A stretch of 60,379 nt of DNA from Sneathiella sp. (GTDB taxonomy: Bacteria > Pseudomonadota > Alphaproteobacteria > Sneathiellales > Sneathiellaceae): assembly GCF_002694385.1 (NCBI RefSeq), contig NZ_NZMB01000012.1:162112-222490 (forward strand), read 5' to 3'. Shown here piece after piece: positions 55,215-60,379 of this stretch. The notes beneath the pieces were generated by a model, which saw nothing but the letters and a program-made list of their open reading frames with translations, was not told where the DNA came from and did not search any database. Both the position numbers and the translations under genes were made by a program. The first letter of the stretch is position 1. Every line of letters begins with the position of its first letter.

Positions 55215-56759
55215 ATGGCGCTAACGCCCAGACTTGATCTAAGACAGAGCCAGCAGCTTGTCATGACGCCGCAGCTGCAACAGGCCATCAAGCTGTTGCA
55301 GCTCTCTAATCTGGATCTCGCGGCATATGTCGAGCAGGAGCTGGAAAAAAACCCCCTCCTCGAACGGGCTGATAGCCTGTCGGGGGACGATGACTATCTG
55401 TCATATGATGAGGGAACCGATTTTGATAATGACGCGGAAGCGCCTCCTCTGGAAGAGTGGCGCGTCTCTGACGACATCCCTCTTTCCGCGGCCGAAAACA
55501 CCGCAATCGATACTGATTACGATAATATCTATACCAATGACGCTGCCAATGATGCGCCGGGTGACAGCATCGCCGCGGATGCCGCCAATACGGGGTATCT
55601 CGCCGCCAGTACGGGAAGCGCCTCCTATTCCGGCACCGACCTCAGCCTTGAAAATACCTTGAGCGACGATCTCTCTCTCCAGGATCATCTGTCGCAGCAA
55701 ATGGCCCTGCTTTCCCTATCGCCGACCGACAAGATAATCGCCGCCTATCTGATCGACCTGGTCAGCGAAGCGGGCTATTTTCTCGGCGACCTTCATGAGA
55801 TTGCCGACAACCTGGGATGTCCGCACCAGCGTGTCTTTGAGGTGCTGGAGAAGCTGCGCGGACTTGAACCCACTGGCGTCTTTGCCGCCAATCTCGCCGA
55901 TTGCCTCGCCCTGCAGCTGAAAGAAAAGAACCGCTATGATCCCGCCATGGCGACCCTGCTTGATCATCTCGAAATGTTGGCAAATGGCAATCTCAGGGGG
56001 TTGCTCGATATTTGCGGCGTTGATCAGGAAGACCTCGCCGAAATGATCTCGGAAATCAAGGCGCTGGACCCGAAACCCGGCCTGAAATATGGCGGCGAGG
56101 TTGCCCAAACGGTGGTTCCCGATGTGTTCGTCCATCGCCGTCCGGATGGGGGCTGGCATGTGGAACTGAACAGCGAAACCCTGCCCAAGGTCCTTGTCAA
56201 CAACCGCTATCATTCGATTATCAGCAAAAAATCAGGCGGCCGGGAAGAGAAGGAATTTCTATCTGAATGCCTTAATTCGGCAAACTGGTTGGTAAAATCA
56301 CTGGATCAACGGGCACAAACCATCCTGAAAGTGGCAACCGCCCTGGTGGAAGAGCAGGAGATGTTCTTCACACAGGGGATCGAGTTTCTCCGCCCGCTTA
56401 ATCTCAAAACCATTGCCGAAGCGATTTCCATGCATGAAAGCACGGTCAGCCGGGTGACATCCAACAAATATCTGGCGTCATCGCGCGGGGTGTTTGAGAT
56501 GAAGTATTTCTTCACCTCGGCCATCGGCTCCACCTCGGGCGGCGATTCCCATTCTGCGGCGTCCGTCCGCCACCGGCTGAAACAGCTTGTGGATGATGAG
56601 GCGCCAAACCGCATATTGTCCGATGACAAAATCGTTGAATTGATGAAACTTCAGGGGATTGATATTGCACGGCGTACCGTTGCGAAGTATCGTGATGCTA
56701 TGAATATACCGTCTTCCGTAGAACGCCGAAGACTGAAAAAGCAGTTGATTGCTTCCTAG
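55215..56759 (+). CDS. rpoN: RNA polymerase sigma-54 factor RpoN
   Basis: A 514-residue sigma factor. Region I is Gln/Leu-rich (LDLRQSQQLVMTPQLQQAIK); region II is acidic (about 55-140, many Asp/Glu); the core-binding and helix-turn-helix parts follow (AISMHESTVSRVTSNKYL), and the RpoN box ARRTVAKYRD lies at 485-494 (usual ending E; D here is conservative). It recognises the -24/-12 elements found before urtA, glnK and the 90-residue gene. Confidence 0.98.
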   Translation: MALTPRLDLRQSQQLVMTPQLQQAIKLLQLSNLDLAAYVEQELEKNPLLERADSLSGDDDYLSYDEGTDFDNDAEAPPLEEWRVSDDIPLSAAENTAIDTDYDNIYTNDAANDAPGDSIAADAANTGYLAASTGSASYSGTDLSLENTLSDDLSLQDHLSQQMALLSLSPTDKIIAAYLIDLVSEAGYFLGDLHEIADNLGCPHQRVFEVLEKLRGLEPTGVFAANLADCLALQLKEKNRYDPAMATLLDHLEMLANGNLRGLLDICGVDQEDLAEMISEIKALDPKPGLKYGGEVAQTVVPDVFVHRRPDGGWHVELNSETLPKVLVNNRYHSIISKKSGGREEKEFLSECLNSANWLVKSLDQRAQTILKVATALVEEQEMFFTQGIEFLRPLNLKTIAEAISMHESTVSRVTSNKYLASSRGVFEMKYFFTSAIGSTSGGDSHSAASVRHRLKQLVDDEAPNRILSDDKIVELMKLQGIDIARRTVAKYRDAMNIPSSVERRRLKKQLIAS

Positions 56760-56810
56760 GGAGGGATGCAGAAAATGCAATCACCACGCCAAATCCCCAT
56801 TTCATTTCGC

Positions 56811-56844
56811 GTGTATTGACATTGCAATACACAAAAACTATGGT
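56811..56844 (+). promoter_or_regulatory. hpf promoter overlapped by an inverted repeat
   Basis: TTGACA (56816-56821) and TATGGT (56839-56844) are 17 bases apart in front of hpf. A perfect inverted repeat, GTGTATTG and CAATACAC with six-base spacer (56811-56832), covers the -35 box, so a bound regulator would block polymerase. The repeat could instead be a weak rpoN hairpin, but no T tract follows. Confidence 0.55.
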
Positions 56845-56913
56845 CCCGCCCTCATATGGCTTTGAATGCCTGTGTGGCGGATTTTGGTCTCACTTCAGGA
56901 ATGGATCTTTGTG

Positions 56914-57516
56914 ATGCATGTGATTGTTAAAGGTAAGCAGATTGATGTCGGCGATGCCCTGCGAGAGCATATTGAAGCGAGCCTGGAAAATGGCGTTTCA
57001 AAATATTTCGACAATGCCATTGACGCCCAGGTCACTCTGAGCCGGAAAAATCATAATTTCCACACCGAATGCAGCGTCCATATCGGTTCCGGCATTGATG
57101 TCACGGCATCGGCCGACCATGCGGACCCTTACGCCAGCTTTGATTCGACCCTTGAACGCGTCGAGAAACAGCTTCGACGTTACAAGCGGCGTCTGAAAAG
57201 CCATCATGGCAAAGAGCGCTATCAGGCTAAGCTGGCCTTCGCCGCCCAGAGCTATGTTCTCGCCCCCGAACCGGAAGACGAACGGCCGGAAGAGGAAACG
57301 CAGGATGACTGGCAGCCCATGATCATTGCCGAAAGCAGCGCCGATATCCCGGATTGCTCCGTAGGGGAGGCCGTGATGCGGATGGACCTCGCAAACCTGC
57401 CTGCCATGATGTTCCAGAATTCCAAAACGAAGGAATTGAACGTTGTCTACCGGCGTCCTGACGGCAACATTGGCTGGATCGATCCGCGAATCGAAAAACC
57501 GGGCAAGTCGGTCTGA
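56914..57516 (+). CDS. hpf: Ribosome hibernation-promoting factor, long form
   Basis: A 200-residue protein that stores ribosomes as inactive dimers in starvation. N-terminal S30AE domain (1-105: HVIVKGKQIDVGDALREHI, YFDNAIDAQVTLSRKNHNF), a charged linker (PEDERPEEETQDD) and the C-terminal dimerisation domain (AVMRMDLANLPAMMFQN, VVYRRPDGNIGWIDPR). This is the long HPF form. Start ATG 56914 fits the family. Located between rpoN and ptsN. Confidence 0.96.
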   Translation: MHVIVKGKQIDVGDALREHIEASLENGVSKYFDNAIDAQVTLSRKNHNFHTECSVHIGSGIDVTASADHADPYASFDSTLERVEKQLRRYKRRLKSHHGKERYQAKLAFAAQSYVLAPEPEDERPEEETQDDWQPMIIAESSADIPDCSVGEAVMRMDLANLPAMMFQNSKTKELNVVYRRPDGNIGWIDPRIEKPGKSV

Positions 57517-57561
57517 CTCCCGTGCTTTTTGCCGTTATAATGACCTACTGGTTCAGCTACC

Positions 57562-58038
57562 ATGGAAATTAGCGATCTTATTCAGCCGCATACGGTCTTT
57601 GCGGACGTGAAAGCTACAAGCAAGAAACAGGCATTGCAGGAGCTGGCGCGGCGAGCGGCAACGATTACCGGCTGCCCGGAGCGCGATATCCTTGATGTCT
57701 TAATCGAGCGTGAACGCCTCGGCACCACCGGGATCGGCAAGGGAATTGCCATCCCGCATGGAAAAATATCAGGAATTGACAAAGTGCATGGCATCTTCGC
57801 CAAGCTTAGCCACGGCGTGGATTATGACGCCATGGACAATATGCCGGTCGATCTGCTGTTTCTTTTGCTGGCACCGGAGAGTGCCGGTGCCGACCACCTG
57901 AAGGCACTCGCCCGGGTGTCCCGCACCCTGCGCGACAAGGGGCGATGCGAAAAGCTGCGCGGCAGCCATGACGCCGACGCTCTTTATGCCATCCTGACAG
58001 AAGAAGCGCCACAGCCAGACGCCCAGGCCAAGTCCTGA
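57562..58038 (+). CDS. ptsN: Nitrogen PTS enzyme IIA (EIIA-Ntr)
   Basis: A 158-residue phosphocarrier with active His66 in GIGKGIAIPHGK and the downstream LFLLLAPESAGADHLKALAR motif. In the Ntr phosphotransferase chain it links nitrogen status to potassium transport and other targets. It follows rpoN and hpf, the classical arrangement. No clear ribosome-binding site precedes the ATG. Confidence 0.96.
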   Translation: MEISDLIQPHTVFADVKATSKKQALQELARRAATITGCPERDILDVLIERERLGTTGIGKGIAIPHGKISGIDKVHGIFAKLSHGVDYDAMDNMPVDLLFLLLAPESAGADHLKALARVSRTLRDKGRCEKLRGSHDADALYAILTEEAPQPDAQAKS

Positions 58039-58053
58039 TCCGCCGCTTGCTAT

Positions 58054-58272
58054 TTAATTGATAAGAAACGCCTCGAAATCATTCTGACGTGCAACGACGA
58101 GCGCCGCCGCCGCTGTCTTTTCCTCACCAAGCCGCTGACCATTGGCCGCAAATATGCGGAAAACAATCGAGCCATTCTCCGTTACCGGGCGAATATAGGC
58201 CATATCCATTGATCCCAGCATTCCGAATGCCGCAGGACTCAAATGGCGAAGTGTGGCTTCCTGATATAACAT
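58054..58272 (-). CDS. DUF1150 family protein
   Basis: A 72-residue protein: LRHLSPAAFGMLGSMDMAYIRPV, then FRIFAANGQRLGEEKTAAAALVVARQNDF (both cited in part), the DUF1150 pattern found in alphaproteobacteria beside small heat-shock genes. AAGGAG eight bases before the ATG. It follows hsp20 after 32 bases and shares its transcript. Function unknown. Confidence 0.9.
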   Translation of the reverse strand: MLYQEATLRHLSPAAFGMLGSMDMAYIRPVTENGSIVFRIFAANGQRLGEEKTAAAALVVARQNDFEAFLIN

Positions 58273-58304
58273 TTCCAGAACTCCTTAACGCGACCCCATG
58301 AATA

Positions 58305-58763
58305 TTAGTCAATAAATTCCGACGGATTGACCGTCTTCATTTCTTTTTTTGAATTTTTCCGATTAATCGCTATCTGACGGCTTTCGACTTTCGGCGTCGG
58401 CAGCTCCAGATCAATATGGAGCAAGCCATTTTCTATTTCGGCGCCTGCAACCTCCAGCCCTTCTGCAAGAACAAATTTACGCTGGAACTGGCGGGCCGCA
58501 ATACCCCGATGCAGAAATACGCGGTCTGTTTCATCCCGTTGCTTACCATGTATGATCAGCTGGCTTTGTTCCAGCGTTATTTGCAAGTCATTTTCCGTAA
58601 ACCCGGCAACAGCAAGGGTAATACGCAGGCGGTTATCACCCATCTGTTCAATATTATAGGGGGGATATCCGTCGCCCGATGTTTTTGAAAGCTGGTCAAG
58701 CATCTGCTCAAAGCGGTCAAAGCCCAGCATCAGCGGATGATTGAACGACAGGGGACGCGGCAT
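58305..58763 (-). CDS. Small heat-shock protein, Hsp20/alpha-crystallin family
   Basis: A 152-residue ATP-independent holdase, IbpA-like. N-terminal PLMLGFDRFEQMLDQLSK with YPPYNIEQMGDNRLRITLAVAGF; alpha-crystallin domain about 35-130, including the beta-strand GLLHIDLELP. The C-terminal IxI-type anchor is Ile-Ala-Ile (QIAINRK). A strong AAGGAGGAGG precedes the ATG, masked in a probable RNA thermometer. Confidence 0.95.
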   Translation of the reverse strand: MPRPLSFNHPLMLGFDRFEQMLDQLSKTSGDGYPPYNIEQMGDNRLRITLAVAGFTENDLQITLEQSQLIIHGKQRDETDRVFLHRGIAARQFQRKFVLAEGLEVAGAEIENGLLHIDLELPTPKVESRQIAINRKNSKKEMKTVNPSEFID

Positions 58764-58844
58764 CTGATTCCTCCTCCTTATGAGCGAGATGTCTGCCGAC
58801 CGGTCACCGGCAGCAGCGGTGAATAGCCCAATAAGGCGTTATCG
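58764..58844 (-). promoter_or_regulatory. Probable ROSE-type RNA thermometer in the hsp20 leader
   Basis: The leader between the predicted transcription start and the hsp20 ATG can fold into an upstream hairpin (CTGCCG/CGGCAG, 58793-58813) and a final hairpin in which UCGCU (58783-58787) faces the ribosome-binding AGGAGG (58770-58779). UYGCU opposite AGGA next to the ATG is the defining mark of ROSE elements, which open on heating and are typical of alphaproteobacterial small heat-shock genes. Confidence 0.65.
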
Positions 58845-58850
58845 CTTAGT

Positions 58851-58879
58851 TATGTAAGGATTGTGCAGCGGGGCATCAA
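58851..58879 (-). promoter_or_regulatory. Promoter of hsp20-DUF1150
   Basis: On the minus strand TTGATG (preceded by C, giving CTTGATG as in sigma-32 -35 boxes) and TACATA are 17 bases apart. The leader would be about 80 bases, the right size for a ROSE element. Confidence 0.5.
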
Positions 58880-58951
58880 GGCGGGCTTTTACAATTTTAA
58901 TACGCGGGGTATAACAGCCTCACATTTTCGACAAGAACAGGATAGGACGTA

Positions 58952-60379
58952 ATGAGCATCGACCCGCAAAAGCAGGACTTGAAAATAGGTGTTGTCGGCG
59001 CCGGAGCCATGGGGCGCGGCATCGCCCAGGTATCCGCGGCAGGCGGCATGTCTGTCTATATCTTTGATGCAGCCGATGGCGCCGCCGCAGCGGCGCGGGA
59101 TTTCATCGCCTCAATGATCGAACGGTCCGTCGAAAAGGGCCGCATGGACAAGGCCGAGGGAGCAAGTGCTGTCTCCCGTCTCAATGTGGCGGAAAACATG
59201 GAAGGCCTTTCCGATTGCGACGTGGTAGTGGAAGCCATTGTTGAGAATCTCGACATCAAGCAGAAAGTATTCCGGCAGCTTGAGGAAATTGTCCGCCCGG
59301 ATACAATCATCGCCTCCAATACCTCCAGCATCCGCATTTCTTCCATCGCCTCCGCCTGCACACACCGCGAACGCATTGCCGGACTGCATTTCTTCAACCC
59401 TGTGCCGCTGATGAAACTTGTTGAGGTCATCAACGGTACGGATACGAGCGAGGAGGTGACCAGCGCCCTTGAAGTCATCGGCAAGCGCATGGGCCGTGTT
59501 CCGGTTGTCGTCAAGGATGCCCCTGGCTTTCTTGTCAATCTCGGCGGACGGTCCTACACAACCGAAGCCTTGCGGATTGTCTCCGAAGGGGTGGCAACGC
59601 CGTTTCAGGTGGACGCCATCATGCGGGAGGCCTGCGGCTTTCGTATGGGCCCGTTCGAGCTGATCGACCTCACCGGTATCGATGTCAATTTCCCGGTCAG
59701 CCAGATCATCTACAACGGCTATTTCCAGGACAAGCGCCTTTCCACCTATCCGCTGCATGAAAGCATGATGGAAGCAGGCCGTCTGGGCCGCAAGACCAAA
59801 GCCGGCTTTTACAAATATGAGGAGGATGGCACGATCCTCCGCCCCGAAGTTGATGAGAAGATCACCGCAGAACCGGCCCGCCGCGTTGTTCTCGCAGAAC
59901 GCTCCACCGCACTTGAAACGCTGCTGCGCGACCTTGGCGTGACCATTCTGGCAGAAGATGACGGCAAGGCCCCGATCCTTGCCGATCCCATCGGCGAAGA
60001 TTGCACCGCGCTCGCCGTTCGTCTTGGCATTGATGCCAAGCGGCTTGTCGCCATTGATACGCATACAGGTGTTTTTTCCCGGGCAACCATCATGGCTGCA
60101 CCCGGTGTCAATGAGGACATCGTGCAATCGGTCATGGCCATGCTGAAGGCCGTCTCCGGCGGGGTGACCCGGATCAAGGACAATCCCGGGTTTGTCGCGC
60201 AGCGTATTCGCGCCATGATCGCCAATCTCGGCTGTGAAATGGCGCAGATCGGCGTTGCCACTCCGGAAGATATCGACAAGGGGATGAAGCTTGGTCTCAA
60301 CTATCCCTTAGGCTCGGTCGAGCTCGCGGAACATCTCGGCACTCGCAATTGCCTGAAAATCCTCGAAACCATCCAGAAG
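58952..60379 (+). CDS. 3-hydroxyacyl-CoA dehydrogenase, PaaH/long type (3' end cut by window edge)
   Basis: The first 476 residues are in frame to the right edge, with no stop. NAD-binding GAGAMGRGIAQ (16-26), Glu94, Ser122-Asn123 and catalytic His146 in GLHFFNPVP are intact. Two successive 3HCDH C-terminal domains follow (KDAPGFLVN near 190, KDNPGFVAQR near 410), as in the long PaaH-type enzymes acting on 3-hydroxyadipyl-CoA or similar, rather than short FadB2-type ones. AGGA four bases before the ATG. A 338-codon frame on the opposite strand is a shadow. Confidence 0.93.
   Translation, partial: MSIDPQKQDLKIGVVGAGAMGRGIAQVSAAGGMSVYIFDAADGAAAAARDFIASMIERSVEKGRMDKAEGASAVSRLNVAENMEGLSDCDVVVEAIVENLDIKQKVFRQLEEIVRPDTIIASNTSSIRISSIASACTHRERIAGLHFFNPVPLMKLVEVINGTDTSEEVTSALEVIGKRMGRVPVVVKDAPGFLVNLGGRSYTTEALRIVSEGVATPFQVDAIMREACGFRMGPFELIDLTGIDVNFPVSQIIYNGYFQDKRLSTYPLHESMMEAGRLGRKTKAGFYKYEEDGTILRPEVDEKITAEPARRVVLAERSTALETLLRDLGVTILAEDDGKAPILADPIGEDCTALAVRLGIDAKRLVAIDTHTGVFSRATIMAAPGVNEDIVQSVMAMLKAVSGGVTRIKDNPGFVAQRIRAMIANLGCEMAQIGVATPEDIDKGMKLGLNYPLGSVELAEHLGTRNCLKILETIQK

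Noticed and set aside
59111-60127. 338-codon minus-strand open frame at the right edge
   Set aside because: Opposite the clear 3-hydroxyacyl-CoA dehydrogenase frame, which runs unbroken to the window edge.

Overview
The window is an ordinary chromosomal stretch from an alphaproteobacterium. Evidence for this is the gene order kdsD-lptC-lptA-lptB-rpoN-hpf-ptsN, a small Hsp20 gene paired with a DUF1150 gene, a YdcH-like protein, ftsK followed by lolA, and a YbbN/LON/Trm112/DUF971 block. A Rhodospirillales/Sneathiella-like marine lineage would fit, but the genus is a guess. No insertion sequences, phage genes, CRISPR arrays or rRNA genes were seen. Coding density is high and many genes overlap by ATGA.

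Layout. Positions 1-10800 hold an unknown lipoprotein pair, htpG, a HutC-like regulator, an unusual AAA ATPase, a double-ACT protein, an M14 carboxypeptidase, a ZntB-type transporter, an MscS channel and an orphan MqsA-like antitoxin. Positions 10883-21618 (minus strand) are a complete urea module: the ABC transporter urtABCDE followed directly by ureDABCEFG, read from one sigma-54-type promoter. Positions 21619-22185 form a long gap with a 15/16 match to the parS centromere site. Positions 22186-28641 hold a polytopic protein of unknown function, ribosome rescue (arfB), tRNA-Gly, a prolyl-tRNA editing factor, the YbbN/LON/Trm112/DUF971 block and a UbiH-like hydroxylase. Positions 28713-43229 hold an amidase, glnK-amtB behind a second sigma-54-type promoter, an aminotransferase, ftsK, lolA, xthA, an adenylate cyclase, an SDR enzyme, queG and a GST. 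Positions 43315-49807 hold a small gene of unknown function behind a perfect sigma-54 promoter, then gltB and gltD. The right end holds an NDUFA9-like protein, tRNA-Leu with an RNase D gene, the LPS-export/rpoN/hpf/ptsN block, the Hsp20/DUF1150 heat-shock pair with a probable ROSE-type RNA thermometer, and a truncated 3-hydroxyacyl-CoA dehydrogenase.

How the genes work together. The theme is nitrogen: urea import and hydrolysis give ammonium, AmtB brings in ammonium under GlnK control, and GltBD captures it as glutamate. RpoN (with PtsN nearby) is encoded in the same window. Three -24/-12 elements occur, upstream of urtA, of glnK and of a 90-residue protein next to gltB. The last is the best candidate here for an undescribed part of the nitrogen response. 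The second non-routine signal is the parS-like site, which would place the window in the ParB-bound, origin-proximal part of the chromosome. The third is the heat-sensing leader of the hsp20 operon.
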